Shown: positions 48,601 through 61,339, numbered from the stretch's first letter. The stretch: DNA of 64,000 bases from Asterella californica (GCA_036924285.1 JAYKYS010000006.1:27874001-27938000), one strand, 5' to 3'. Notes: a model not told the origin generated them from the sequence alone. A program made the numbers and translations.

Positions 48601-51600
48601 GTTACTGTCGTTACTAGGGTGAATGAAACCTCAGGTGTTGGGTTAAGGATGACAGAGCCACCAAATTTCACCAAATTTCCAAAAGAATGAAAAGAAGAGA
48701 TAAAGAAAGTTTGGATGGATATAATGCATGCTTCACAAAGTGGGATGGATAAAATATATATGCTTCCCGAGTTTTCGACAGGAAGGAAAGAAGAGGACGA
48801 GTAAAAAAGCCATAAGGAGATTGGCTGTGGAAAAGTACACAGAAAAGTCCTTTCAATAAATTTATGTTATTTGTTACTATATTACTTATATTATTAGCAA
48901 ATATGCAAGTAGAAGATATAAATTCAAAATATAATAATAGTAATAGTAATAATGCTTTCAATAACATATATCATTATTTAAAAAATAAAAATCCTTACAT
49001 AACCCATAAAGTAAGAACAAATCTATGTACTTTCAAAGTACAAGTCCATGATTTTACTACCAAATATATAATTACTTTAACATATACATTTATTTATTAC
49101 CTAACAGTTCTTACCAAATGAGCTAAATAATAAATTAAACTGCTGGATAATTATCTCTTCCATCTGAACATCGAAGTGGCAAATATGTATGCAAAGTGCA
49201 CTTCCTGTCGAAGAGAAAGAAAAGATAAAAGTTAACATAACTCAGAAAATTATCACAAACCATTGGTTAATACCTGGGTTAGTGTTTACTAAAAAATATA
49301 TTAATATATTCAAATAGAATAAAATAAAGATTTTAGGATAAACTAATAACCAAAACTGAATGTAAATTTCAGAACAAACTTACAACCAAACTAAACTAAA
49401 CACATTCCGAAACAAACTGAAAATAAATCTTAAAATAGAAATTTTAAAGTTAAATTATTAAATTTAGATATCTAAAAACAGTTCTCTGTTATTTGCAGTA
49501 CAACACATGTTATGGAAAGAAAAAAATCTATAACTTTCGCGCACCTACCGTCTTGTTGTGTCAACGGAAGCTCTTGCTCAGTAAGTTACGAAACTCACAA
49601 CGCTAACCTGCAAATCACACTCAAAAGTTAGCATCCATGCACCACTTATCTTAACTCTGTTTGATCCGGATCGGAGCTGGACCGGCTGTTTTATCATCAA
49701 GCTCAGCATTCCCTAAGTCCCGACCTAGACCCGTCTAGGTCGGTCTCAAAACATGAGCAAGTCACAAAATGACTTGGGGCGGATTTCTCACAAAGTCAAG
49801 GGTTCTAAACTGTGCATCCAGCACACCTAGCGGCCCAATCGTCCGTGATGTCCGTCTGGGTCTAGGCTCTCGAATGGTGGTCTAACCCGCCGTCTCGTTC
49901 CTTAGTCTTGCTCTAGTATTTAGAACGTTCCTAATTCTAGACATCCAAGTCTAGACCGAAACGTGTCTTGAAATCGGTCCAGTCATCACCTCATGTCCCT
50001 AGAGTCCACCCGCCGAACCTTAGGCTCGGCCCTAGGTCCTGGCCCACCCAGGCATCGAGCTCCACTCATATATACTTTTGAGGATCCGCGGCATCGTCCT
50101 CCTATTTGATCTCTAAAAATTATAACACAACCCAATCACGTGATCAATCATAATTCTCAGATCAGAGATCAGTTCGAGGAGTTCTGCATATCACTGGAAA
50201 GCTCTCGCCGAGATCTTTCCAATGATATCTTACTTGCCTTGAGATCTTACGCGGAGCTCCATCAACAACCTAAAACGTTACTGGAGCTCCAACACTTAAC
50301 CGTTTTTTGAAAACTTGTCGTCCAGAACCGACCACGGCCCGTCTGCATCTCGGACTCACATCTCGATCCTGCATCTCAGACCCACCTCTCAGATTTATGT
50401 TTCGATCCGTTTCCAGACTTGCCCCCTTAGGTCAGCATTTGTCTGGGATTATGTCTTGGGGTAGGCCCTTATGTCCTAACCCAATGTTCCAACCTTGGTT
50501 CAGAGAATCACTTAGTGTTCATCTGATCCCAATTTTCTGGCCAAGCCGTTCAATCCTACTCGTAGCGTTCACAACCTAACGCAAGTCCACTAGGATTTTG
50601 TTGTTCGCGTCTATGCTCGACCTTGAGATTGAGGATCGCGACATTCACCTCCACTTTGGAGATTGATGCCTTCATTAACAATGATCTTTAAGTTAACGCC
50701 AAGTTCAAAATGGGTAGCCAACCCCTTGGCGCTAGAATCACGTTCTGATAGCTAACCCGCAATTCTCTTTTTGGCTTGAATCTTAAGTGGTCGCTAGAAC
50801 ACTTAGAAAATTCCAACTAGTCTCAGAGAAAGCCTAACCTTTTTGGCCACCCCTAAACAAAACTTGTTGACAATTTCTAAACGTTCTACTTAAGATTCTA
50901 ACTTGCTAACTTATAAGCATTCACACCTACTTACGAGATCCCTTGAAACTCACTTTTTGACCGCAATCTGATTTGACTTAGACGCGCGACTAAGTTTACT
51001 TTGCAGTTAGAAAACCGCAATGCAAGATCACCCCAAGACAAGTATGAAAATTCATAATTGCTTTGCCAACGCTATGACAAATCTAAGTCTTGACATCGAG
51101 ACTTGCATCGAATCTCGACATCGAGACTTGCTGTCCTTGTCGTCGTTTGCGTCGCGATCGCAAAATGGTCTCTACCTCGTATTCTGCTTCACCTTGCACG
51201 ACATCAGGTTGAGGCTTGAGAACCTATTTGCGCTCCGGCCGCAAATCATCCTTGAAATAGTTCTTTGAAAGTGAGATGCAGTTGCCATCTCGGGAGGAGG
51301 TCTAACATACAGATATCTTCGTACGAGTTCTTGACAATGACAAAAAGTCTCGCAAACTTGGATGAGAACTTAGCCGAAATTCCTTCTGGAAGGGTGAAGT
51401 TCTTTGTACTCAACCATACTTTTTTTACATTTTAAGATACAAACATATACTACACATTATAATCCACAATCTACATGATAAAAATCTGGAATATAAATTT
51501 TGAACTCGCTCAGATTTATGGTATACTTCCCGATTTCAAAAATTGTGTAAAAATGCTCCAAGTAACTTTTTGCCTGCAATTCCATTTGTAATTTTGTAAC

Positions 51601-52800
51601 CTACCACTATGATCAGCGCGATGAGACCTATGCCGTGGTGTTTTCAGATTTTCAAATGCTCACTTCCTCCAAAATTGACTTCTCTGAAGTCTTAACTTGA
51701 CTTAGAGAGTCTAAACTTTGACTAAAAGGTGAATTATTTATCATGTGAAATAATTCACATCACGACACACCCCCTCCAAACCTACAAATCCTCTAGCATG
51801 TGCCTACGACGTTATCTCGTTGAGGAGTGACGGAAAGAAAGACAACACAGAAAAGACTTTTTTCCGTCTTCTTAGGTCTGATACTGAATCCTTTGCTGAA
51901 GCGAACATATCCATTTCTTATTAGATTACTTGTATTCATTTTTTGCCATTTTTCATTTTTGGACTGGAGAGTCTTGACTTAGACGTGACTTTATTCATTA
52001 TTTTCTTAAGATAAAAGAGGTGATAATGCATGGTTCAACAATGGAGTAACAAAGATTCAAAACATATCATGGCAAGCCGAGAAAGACATGATTTACGAAA
52101 GAGTTGCAAAATCAGAAATAGATCCCAACTTTAGAACTTATTTCTTGAGTCTGGTGTCAGTTTAGTTTATCTGTCATCAAGAACGAGTTTTGTCACGATG
52201 TTTGGAAGCTTCTTCGTCAACCCGTTCAGAAGCTCAGGAGAGCTTCAAGAATCAGACTGCAGTTCATATTGGTACGCAAAAAACAGTGTCACTTGGTCTG
52301 TGGGATCCACTCTGATCATCATTAACCGAGAATTACTGGATTTGTATTACTAGGTATGGACTTGATCGTGCCGCTCATAGGCTCATAATTCAGTCAAGCC
52401 TGCATTATGACTGAATCTGAATCTGAGAGGTGCAAGCTTAATCATTACAAGTTGGCTCTCGCATTTGTACTCCCTGAAGCGCAAACTACTACGCTTCACT
52501 TATGGGTTCTCTAATCACGTTTTTCCATTTTCAGGAATAATTAATATATAACGTATAATATTATTATTTTAATTATTATTAAATTTAATTTAGAATATTT
52601 AAATAACAGTTATAATATTATTTATAACATAAAAAAACAAAAATTCTCGAGAATCTATAAAATAATTCTATGACTATAACATGATCACCGCCGTTAAGTT
52701 ACATCTCTTGCCCTCTTCTTTTCTCGTTTTTGTCCTCTTCTCCCTCCTGGCCAAACGACCACTTTGCCCGCATAAAGGCTCTTACTGATAGCGCTTCATT
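48601..52800. other. Gene-free region with possible LTR-type sequence
   Basis: 48680-49480 is AT-rich simple DNA. About 49650-51400 is more GC-balanced, with repetitive words such as CTAGACCCGTCTAGGTCGGTC, TCTCGGACTCACATCTC/CTCAGACCCACCTCTC and GACATCGAGACTTGC/TCGACATCGAGACTTGC. It reads like decayed retrotransposon non-coding sequence, but no protease, reverse transcriptase or integrase motif is present and no second LTR is in view. 51400-52800 shows nothing definite. Confidence 0.35.
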
Positions 52801-52818
52801 TATCAGGATTCAAACAGG

Positions 52819-53085
52819 CTATAATCGTGACGTGGAGTAGGTAGTGAAGCAGTAACTTCCTTGGTTTCTGAAATGAACTTGGTGTGAGGGATAAAAAAGC
52901 CGGCTGGTGGGAAAAGAAAATGCGGTTCCCGTTTCAGAGTGCAGAGAACCTGCTATTGACCTGATAAGGAAAATGCCATCACGGTCTGGATAAGGAAAAC
53001 CAGTGGAGCAGGGCCCGATGAACTCTTTACCAGTTCGCGTTACGAATAAATGATTAGGACTGACGTCGGTGCCCGGGTCCTTCAC
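52819..53085 (-). CDS. Hypothetical ORF, doubtful
   Basis: Eighty-eight codons beginning MKDPGTDVSPNHLFVTRTG, with GFPYPDRDGIFLIRSIAG further in. The local base composition is unlike the AT-rich flanks, which raised the thought of organelle-derived DNA. I cannot name an organellar gene that it matches. Confidence 0.2.
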   Translation of the reverse strand: MKDPGTDVSPNHLFVTRTGKEFIGPCSTGFPYPDRDGIFLIRSIAGSLHSETGTAFSFPTSRLFYPSHQVHFRNQGSYCFTTYSTSRL

Positions 53086-53236
53086 CGCATACCCAGCGGA
53101 TATTTATCGGTCAGGCTTGCTTGCTGCTTGTGGCCACAAAAGTGAGTGGCCGGAGCTCCAGTATGATTCTACAGTACGACTCAGAGCAGCGAGAAGCGAG
53201 ATCCAGGTTCTACGGCAGAAATCAAGCAAGACTTAC

Positions 53237-53573
53237 GCTTGATCACACCCCCAGTAGGTTTGATCATACCCTCTTTAGTGATGTATGGTTTGATCACACC
53301 CTTGATCGACTGATTTTGAATCCATTGACTATATCATATTGATGACTTTTCAGATTGCACCTATCACCTTTTCATCATGTATGGTCTGTATTTTATTATT
53401 AAAAAGTTTTAACTCCTAAAACTATTTAGTCATAGTAAAAATAATAATATGATAAATAATATGCTAAAATGACTAATTGTAACTGTAAATAACCGATCAA
53501 AGGTATTATCAAGCGATACATCAGTAAACAGGTATGACCAAGCTCGAAAAAACTAATGGGGGTGTGATCAAGC
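53237..53573. mobile_element. Small element with perfect 17-bp inverted ends
   Basis: GCTTGATCACACCCCCA at 53237-53253 is the exact reverse complement of 53557-53573. The 337-bp unit is AT-rich inside, carries two more partial TTGATCA(C/T)ACCC words next to the left end (53269 and 53290), and has no ORF of note. This is the form of a MITE. No clear target duplication is seen. Confidence 0.55.
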
Positions 53574-55797
53574 AAATTTCTGGATTCGAAGGAGTGATTA
53601 CTGGGAAGTGCCGACTACCAAAGTTCCAACCTCTAGAGCCACGAAGCGTTTCGCTTCCCTCCATAGCTTATGGACGGAGGCATACACGGCACAGTCGGAT
53701 TATCACCGGGAAGATATACGGAAGAGTCGGAATAAGTTCTCAACCGGAAGACAAAACAATGAATCAGTTTTGTACAGGTTTATTCCTAAATCATCGAATT
53801 TCACGACCAACCGATCGCCAGAAACAGTAAGTCGTTCAGAACTGCTAGAAACTTGAGGATAAACGCAAAATGTATAGGGGGCGCCGATCCGAGTCTTGTG
53901 TTGTAACTGTGGATATGGTAAATGATAATAATCATCCACGGAAGATAAAAAGATATATAATATAATATAAATATCAATAATAAATTAAAATTCAGTACTA
54001 TTGCACAGAACACTGGTATGAATGAATAATTATATCTCGCTTATATAATCTTAGTGAAAGAGTCTGCATCAGTAAGCGCGTATAAAAATTAATAATCATT
54101 ATTATGTGTCTACATCCCATATCGTGATACACTAGAAACATGAATAATTGATCTTCATCTTCAATCTGATATAAATCACAGGTTACAAAGTTTATATAAA
54201 AGGTTACAGAAATTCACTCTTATTAATATTTAACCAACATCTTTTGTCAGTTACAAGTCTATGAAAGCTAGTGGATACTAAGCAACCACATGTCGAAGAG
54301 AATAGATATATGTGCTTGAAGGTATTCCTAATCATGATACACTAACATGAGATTTACCTACTGATGATAATAAGTCAATTTGGTCTTCCGTAAGCCGTCT
54401 TGTGTCAACAAGTCCAGCTCCTCCTGTGTTTTGCCTTCTCCATCCGGGCTGAGTACACTTACTTGAGTGCTAAATGTTCCTCGCCCTCGTCAGAATATGG
54501 CTAGAAAGTAGAGTCTACCTCAGAGCACTTGCGGAGCTATGGCCGTCCCATGGTGGAGGGTGTAGGATTTCTCTTTCTATCTGCTTCTTGGTCAGTAAGG
54601 CGGTGGTGGTAAGCTTCCTAAGGTACTCCACCGGTAATCTTGTGGAGATAGACCTTCTACCACCTCTGACGAAGACCTTAAACCGACTGAACACCTTTAC
54701 AACCGAGTCCCCACTTTATCGAAACCTCAGTGCATTCGAGAAAAGGACCTTGGTCTTTCAAGAGGACGTTCAAGCAACGTACATGGATAAGTCGGTGACG
54801 ATTTTGGCATTGTTTTACAACGGAACCTTACGTAAAGAGACAGCATCTCCCTTGGACACGGTTTTACCTGGAAACGGTTACGGAAATGAAGCACTGACCC
54901 TTCATTCCTCCTTCCAGCCCTCCTCTAGTAAACTGCTTTTCCTCTTTGCTGGTTGGGAGTTCCATAAACAACCAACAATAAAGCGTTCATGTCTTTAACC
55001 AAGCTGTTCTTCTGGCTTTAAGCTGGTTCACGCAAAGCCATGTTTCTTTCGATGGAGGACCTCTGGAGATATTTGCTCTAGACAGGATTTGCCTTGTTCA
55101 ACAGGATAACTCGGCCCCTGTCATAGACATAGTAATACTTCAATTCCAACAGCAACGGTCAAGATAAGCTAATGCGACTGTTTAGCAGTCCTATGACATC
55201 ATTACCTGACTGAATACACTGACTCTTGGTAGATCGAAAGTACGTAATTAGTATTTCCGGTATCACAAATCATCCGGCCACTCAGAGCCCAAAAATGGCC
55301 CTTGGTCTGCTACATACTCTGCGTGTTCGTTTTCAAGCTTTCCAATCTTATGTATTTCGATAACTGACTCTGTCGAAATGTTAACGTCTCTCAGGCTTTC
55401 GGCTGTGTCTAATGAAGGGTTTGATGACTTTACGACACCTGTAGTAATTCACCACGTCGTTCATGTGGATATTCCGCGGCGAAATGCTGTAAATACTCTG
55501 CCTGTAATAAATAATTTAGTGCTGCTCTAAAGTATTGCAGCATTTGATTCCAGTTCATACTTCCCGCCTTCCGGGCCACTACAATCAACCCCCACAGCCC
55601 CTCGAGCTTTCGGGAGTTCTCGTCATCTTGGAGTCTGGACTGAAGGCTAGAAGGCTGTCTAATTCGAGTAGCGTTTTGAATTCTGGTTTCCGGAAGAAGG
55701 TAGATTGTGGTCGTCAAAGCATTGGTAGAGAAACGAAGGGCTTTTGGAAATGTGGGAGTGCTCTACTAAGTAGAAACTGCAGGTTCAGGTTGAAACG
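53574..55797. other. Spacer upstream of the polymerase epsilon subunit gene
   Basis: A plus-strand frame of 174 codons at 54474-54998 (start MFLALVRIWLESRVYLRAL) is the longest here. It has no domain I recognise and the minus strand is also fairly open, so I leave it as unassigned. 53930-54470 is AT-rich. The last few hundred bases (about 55500-55797) must hold the promoter of the next gene. Confidence 0.35.
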
Positions 55798-58700
55798 ATG
55801 TCGGAGGACCTTCCGCGCGCCATTGTGAAGCGTATTGTTAAAACGAAAATGCTGGAGCTAGCCGCTGCTCACTACAGCGACGAGAGGACCTCCCGAGATT
55901 TACCGATTCACAAAGATGCAATACTGGCGTTTTCGGAGAGTGCTAAGATTTTCATACACTACTTGTCCGCGACGTACGTTGGGATCTCACATGCATCTAC
56001 ATCTGATGGATTGAGTGTGGTCTAATAACCAAGAATTCGCCTGGCAAAATTATTGCGGAGGATCTTATTATGTTTTCTTGCTTGAGATTCGTGTTGCTTC
56101 CTTGAACGCAGTCCACCTTCGACTAGGGCACTAGATCTTTCCAGTCGTATGGAAGCAAGTGCATGTTTCTTGTTTCGTTGTCCTGCGTTCGATTTTATGG
56201 TCTTGTGAGGTTTAGGGTATACGAACAAGTATCATGACTTGCTGACTGAACAGTTGAATCCACCGTATTATCTTCTTAATTAATTTGAATTGGGTAAAGG
56301 CTACTGCTTCCGTCAGGTGGTTTGTGGTTTTTAACATCCCTCGTTCATGATGTTCTGCACTACGTAATTCGCCCTGATTGTTTGGTGATCTCGAACTCCA
56401 TCCACAACGTACGAAGACACTATGAACATCATCTTGGACGTTTTCTGAATCAAATGTGTGATTTTGGTGGTGCTTTCTCGAACACTAATCTCTGCTGTTG
56501 ACAGTCAGGACTTGCTTGCAGTACCGACTTCTAGCCCAACACTTCTACCCTCTCTTGTTGTTTTCTGTCTATCAGACAAAGTCAGTAAATAACTGAAGGA
56601 GTGAACCAGGAAAACAGGTCTCATTCACGTCCCCTTGCAGAGCAAATGACATATGCCGGGAATCCAAGAGACAAACAATCAGTGCTGAGGATGTGCTGAG
56701 GTCTGTGGAGGAGATAGACTTTGGAGAGTTTGAGGAACCTCTAAGGTCTGCGCTGGAAGGTAATCTTCACCTCTACAGTTCTTATTTGATGGTTTCTTGT
56801 ACTTTGTTGTCACAATCGGTGCATATGTCTCTTACGTCAGGTCGTTTGTGTGAATTGACCAAGCTTCCAGTTGCTCTGTAGCATTCGACAACTCGAATGT
56901 CCTGTCCATTACTCAAACGTAAGAACAAAGTTTTTTCCTGTATGATGATTGCAGTATCACATATCTTAGCTCGATCTCTAGGTTTGGGGGTTACCTAAGT
57001 GCGGGACAGTAGTCTGATTGGTTCTGCTATACTCACGTACCAATATATCTTAGCCCGAACTATCTTAGCCCGAACTAGTTTTCCACGTTGTGTTATCCCT
57101 TCAGTGTGTGGGTTTTTTGTGCGCATCTCAGTACGACTACTACGTGACAGGGGCGGTATAAATGATGCGGAAGAGAGCAGGTGCTCCACTTACACTTTAG
57201 TTCATCCTAGTCCTTATGGTCGTGTCTCTTGAACCTCGGCACGGGCGCCGGCAGTACATTTGTTTGGATTATTCACTTTAAACACGTCCAGTTTGAGTAC
57301 GTCCTTTGTCTTTAGAATTTCTTCCAGCGGAACAGCAGTAGGGCAAAGCTGCAGCGGTCCGAACTGCCGGGACTCAACAGCTTAGAGATCAGTATTTGAC
57401 ACTGAAGATCGAGTCAGGTCGTCTGTTGTCTTTTCCCCGCATACTGTATTTCACCTGTACTCCTCTGCCCGTTTTCGCGTTACATGCCGGGAAGTAAATT
57501 GTGTTTCACGGATCACCGAAAGCCAGCTAAAGGAGCGTATGACCTCCAAGATTTATCTTTGTGTCAGTAAGGGCCTTCTTCTTCCAGAAAACTTTTCGGG
57601 GTTACACCTTGTGGCTATTTGTTTGGTTAGAAGACGATTTGAGATGCTCTCTCTGTTCGTCCTTAGCTCCTTTTGACATACAGGACAAATGCCTAAAGTT
57701 AGTGAGGGTCATAACTTGGTAGTAACTCAAGTAGTTGAGTCATTATCACCGCTGAACTGCGCTATAAAGGCTTCCTTAAATTTCGTGTCTAGTAACATGG
57801 TTGTCATGCGTCACAGTAACACCTTCTTGCGGATGAATTCCTCAACTAGTCAGTGGATATTTAAGGTGTAGTCGATTAGTTTTCAATGGAGAAAATTCGT
57901 TCTTGCTACTAAGCAATATAATCACGTCATTGAACTGTCACTTACTAACTGATCGTACCATTTTTCTTACGGTAGATTATTGGATTGTTCTTCATCATCA
58001 TGACCTCTCTAGAATGTGATCTTCGCATGTTGCGATATCTATAGATAATTTCCCTGAGATGTGCCGGAACAGAATAGGAACTCCTGGACTGATGGGCCCT
58101 GTTGAGTTGGAAACGTCTTGAAAGTCGATTGATCACCGTTTGTAGTCTGACCCTCACTGCTAGGTACTTCTGAAGTCGGAGACAAGGTTTAGGTGCATGC
58201 AGTGGGAAGTGTGTATTACCTGCTTGCCATGCGTGTGATCTAGTGTAGTTAGGGACTTCAGTGTACACCTACTCATTACCTACGTCTGTGTCAGTGACTT
58301 TTGTGCAGAAAATCTGTCCAGTCGCGCACCTTGGCTGGTTGATTACCTTGTTTACTGATTGTTCTATGAACAGACGCAACTCCTAGTTTTCCGTTCTTAA
58401 TACTTACTAGATTATTGCCATTCCCATGTACGAATAAGATTATTTCCTAATGGTACACTCCAGACCTCGGCTTTAGTATGTATCAGAAAAACCTTACGAG
58501 TAGATCTGCAGGCATTGCATTATGCAAATGTCTTATGAAGGGGTATCATCTCTGGTAATGTGGCTGTACTGTATATTCCTGTTAGTCTGTACCTTCGGTT
58601 GCAAATTTTCGTTAACTTTACGATTAAAGTTAGCACACATTCTCCCCCTATTTGCCACGTACTATGTACTTCACCGTGTTCTTGCGGGCTATCTAAGTGT

Positions 58701-59087
58701 GAACGTAGGTCTGCCATTCTCGTGGGCGGATATATGCCATGGGTCATTTCTTAGGAGTTACATCTGCCACTGGTATGATTCTTGGTTCGAGCTGCTATGG
58801 ACGAATATATGTACGTGCACTGAGCCGCTGATACATGCCGAATAGATTTCTGAGAGTAGAAAGATTTTCCTGTTACAGAGTATCGGGAAGAAAATCAGAG
58901 CAAGAAGGCTCAAAAGAGATCTGCTGAGAACCTAGGCAGAAGAAAGAGAAAATCACAGGACGATGGCGAACAAAACGGGAAAGACGACGAGGCGACGGAT
59001 CACCAAGCGGAAGAAGACGAAGGCGGAGCAGAAGATATCGAAGAGGACAAGGACGATGAGGCAGAGGATGGTTCTGAATCTTCGTAG
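55798..59087 (+). CDS. DPB4: DNA polymerase epsilon histone-fold subunit (POLE3/Dpb4, NF-YB-like)
   Basis: This nuclear subunit pairs with the Dpb3/POLE4 partner in DNA polymerase epsilon, helping processivity and histone handling at the fork. Exons 55798-55973, 56641-56759, 57316-57417 and 58879-59087 keep frame. The histone fold is complete: LPRAIVKRIVKTKMLELA, KDAILAFSESAKIFIHYLSA, TANDICRESKRQTISAEDVL and SVEEIDFGEFEEPLRSALE. This matches the plant NF-YB11/POLE3 type rather than CCAAT-binding NF-YB. Exon 4 encodes a basic patch (SKKAQKRSAENLGRRKRKSQ) and a long acidic tail ending SESS, also typical. Oddity: with the strong acceptor TCTTTAG at 57315, exon 3 meets TAG at 57339-57341, between LPAEQQ and GKAAAVRT, giving about 106 residues. 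A second in-frame acceptor (CTGCAG, exon start 57355) would skip it and give about 188 residues. The exon 3 donor (GTCGTC) is also weak. Whether the full protein is made is open. Confidence 0.85.
57339..57341 (+). other. In-frame TAG in exon 3 of the Dpb4-like gene
   Basis: The codon sits in the frame that links exon 2 to exon 4 (CAG CAG TAG GGC). The sequence on both sides of it continues the family pattern. One C-to-T change from CAG would explain it. Confidence 0.7.
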
Positions 59088-59375
59088 GACCATCCTTGAT
59101 GTCAGGAGGTGAACCAAAGATTATGATGTACCTCTGCAAGATGTGATTCAGGTCCTCCGGGGTACTAGGCAGAGCTAAGCCACTTGTACATAATGCATTT
59201 CAGCAAAGATTGTCTTAGACCATCGAGCTCCACTCAAAATACAGCAGTTCTCCTGTATATTCTTCCACCGGGCCAACATATATCTCCTCGCTTGTGTGCG
59301 TCCTCGAAGGTGGTCTTGGTCAGCAGACACCCTTGAAGAAATATACGACCTTGCGGATCTTCATTCTAATGTCCT

Positions 59376-59505
59376 GGAAGTTTGCGAATGCACAGACAAG
59401 GTTCCTTTTGTTATATTCATACGTCGAGAATGGCAGATATGTGGAAGTTTGCAAGTGCACAGACAAGGTCTAAGTTATATTCATACGTCGAGAATGGCAG
59501 ATATG
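59376..59505. repeat. Tandem duplication, 67 and 63 bp
   Basis: Unit 59376-59442 (GGAAGTTTGCGAATGCACAG ... GGCAGATATGT) repeats at 59443-59505 with two small differences and a short deletion. It lies 290 bp after the Dpb4-like stop, probably in or near its 3' untranslated region. Confidence 0.85.
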
Positions 59506-60413
59506 TTCAAGGACCACTCTCTAGTATAGAGGTATCACGCAATTAGCCCAGCAAAGTACATAGTGAGAAGCAATTAGGGGTCGAATGCCGACTGGAGTTG
59601 GCGAATTATTTTATAACCGGAGTGTGTGCCGATGGAAATGTGCTTCGCATAGCACATTCCCAGGAAAGGGTCCTGTTGGTATGAAATTGAATGCGAGTGG
59701 ACAATATCAAGAGAACAAATGCAGTATCTATTGATGCAATCTGATCGCTTCAATGTAGACAAACTAGACTAGATTTGTATATTGCAATGTTAAAAGAAAC
59801 AAAGGCTATCAAGGCAGAACGTAGATACAGATGACCAATCCAGCGAAAGAGCGAGTTGAGGAGCTCGGATTTAACGAGTGAATACAGACAGAGGTAGCAA
59901 ACGAAAAGCATGTATATGCCCGTCCATCACTATTGCATTTAAGGTACACTCAAGAACCTAATTACTACAATATGTTCTCAGAGCTTGCAGCAGAACACAC
60001 CCATGGTATGCACCTAAACTTGTTCTCTGATTTCGTCAGCACCTAACAGAGTAACCCAAGTGAACTCATCTAACAGAGACGGTTAGGCTGTAGATGAGTT
60101 GGAAAGTGGCCAATCAGATCAAGATTAACTGACTCATCAGGGGCTTGTTTCTGTTTAGTTCCGGGACATATGAGGGCAAATTCTCGGTCTTTGTGCAATG
60201 GTAAATCAGTGAGATTGACAAAGAGACTGCAAACAGTGATGATTAAACCTATAAATGATAGGAAATGTTCATCGCTTGTCAAGTCCTCAAGCAACTAAAG
60301 CTTGACAATGAACAGCTCCATTTATGTCGATGATACCAGGCAATCACCTCGACTCATAACAGCAGGGCACTCAGTATGACACGTTCTCAACTTCTGGTCT
60401 GACAGAAGTGAGG

Positions 60414-60615
60414 TTATCTCTCTGGTTCGTCGATGATGAGGGCCGGTGCAAAATCTGGTGGAGGAGGCAAGTCAGGTGTAGAAGTGGATGGCACTGTGGT
60501 AGCAGAAGCTTGCTTCTTGGTATCAAAACTGAACGATCGAATTTCAAAGCAGTAAACTACCAAAGGACGATCAAACATATTCGAAGTGAAAAGGACATCA
60601 ACCAGGACTTCAGAT
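60414..60615 (-). CDS. Possible last exon of an unidentified gene
   Basis: From an acceptor (AATATTTCAG, exon starting ATCTGAAG) the frame reads SEVLVDVLFTSNMFDRPLVV, YCFEIRSFSFDTKKQ, a Pro/Ser/Thr-rich linker, then PPPPDFAPALIIDEPER and TAA at 60414-60416. The codon pattern and the clean acceptor suggest a true terminal exon. A frame with VNLTDLPLHKDREFALICPG lies further on the same strand at 60070-60294. I cannot name the family. The gene would be transcribed from about 62 kb leftwards. Confidence 0.35.
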
Positions 60616-60664
60616 CTGAAATATTGATCCCATTTCCTCCTTGAACCATGGTAAAGGGACTTTC

Positions 60665-61099
60665 CCGGCAAAATCCAGAGTTTCTTACTCACAAAAGTCA
60701 CTAGGTAGTCCAAAGCTTGTTATCAAATGTCAGTGATGCATACAGAGTAAAATTTGCTCATCCTCTATGACAGTTTCAGAGATCAACCATGCCCAATATA
60801 CACTGAAACTCACTACAGTTGAGGATAGATACACGATTTCAAGTTGAGATCGCTGATAAACAAACTGAGTATCGATGGTCCCTTTACCGGCAAAATCCAG
60901 AGTTTCTTACTCACAAAAGTCACTAGGTAGTCCAAAGCTTGTTATCAAATGTCAGTGATGCATACAGAGTAAAATTTGCTCATCCTCTATGACAGTTTCA
61001 GAGATCAACCATGCCCAATATACACTGAAACTCACTACAGTTGAGGATAGATACACGATTTCAAGTTGAGATCGCTGATAAACAAACTGAGTATCGATG
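60665..61099. repeat. Exact 213-bp tandem duplication
   Basis: 60665-60877 and 60887-61099 are identical as far as I can read, with a period of 222 bp. The 9-10 bases between them (GTCCCTTTAC) are the reverse complement of GTAAAGGGAC just before the first copy (60650-60659). This is a very recent duplication, or an assembly artefact. Confidence 0.9.
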
Positions 61100-61115
61100 C
61101 TAAACTGCAACTCAC

Positions 61116-61175
61116 TTTGGAATTCAAATTCATGTTGTCATCATTTCGTATTTCATAAACTTGACAGTATAGCAT
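61116..61175 (-). CDS. Possible 60-nt internal exon of the same unidentified gene
   Basis: A good acceptor (GTTTGTGCAG) and a good donor (GTGAGTTG) flank exactly 20 codons, MLYCQVYEIRNDDNMNLNSK. No family is recognised. It lies just upstream, on the minus strand, of the duplicated block, which separates it from the candidate last exon. Confidence 0.3.
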
Positions 61176-61339
61176 CTGCACAAACACGGTGTAAGAGACA
61201 ACGTATTCGTAAGAACTGCATGACTTTAGAGCCCTTAGTTGTACGGTGTTACAAGAAGTAGACAGTATCCTAGATCTTGTATCAGGGCAATCTTGAACTT
61301 GTGGTTGATGTGAACCAAAAAACCACCGCATCTATCGCA

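Noticed and set aside
49650..51400. LTR retrotransposon call
   Set aside because: The words look repetitive, but no coding domain, primer-binding site or second LTR is visible.
52819..53340. Possible organelle-derived insert
   Set aside because: Base composition and one ORF suggested it, but I could not match any organelle gene. Search against the organelle genomes of the species would settle it.
54474..54998. 174-codon ORF as a real gene
   Set aside because: No domain, start context or splice pattern supports it, and the opposite strand is nearly as open.
58520..58845. 107-codon ORF with apparent membrane segments
   Set aside because: It lies in the long intron 3 of the Dpb4-like gene, overlaps a minus-strand frame and has no recognisable family.
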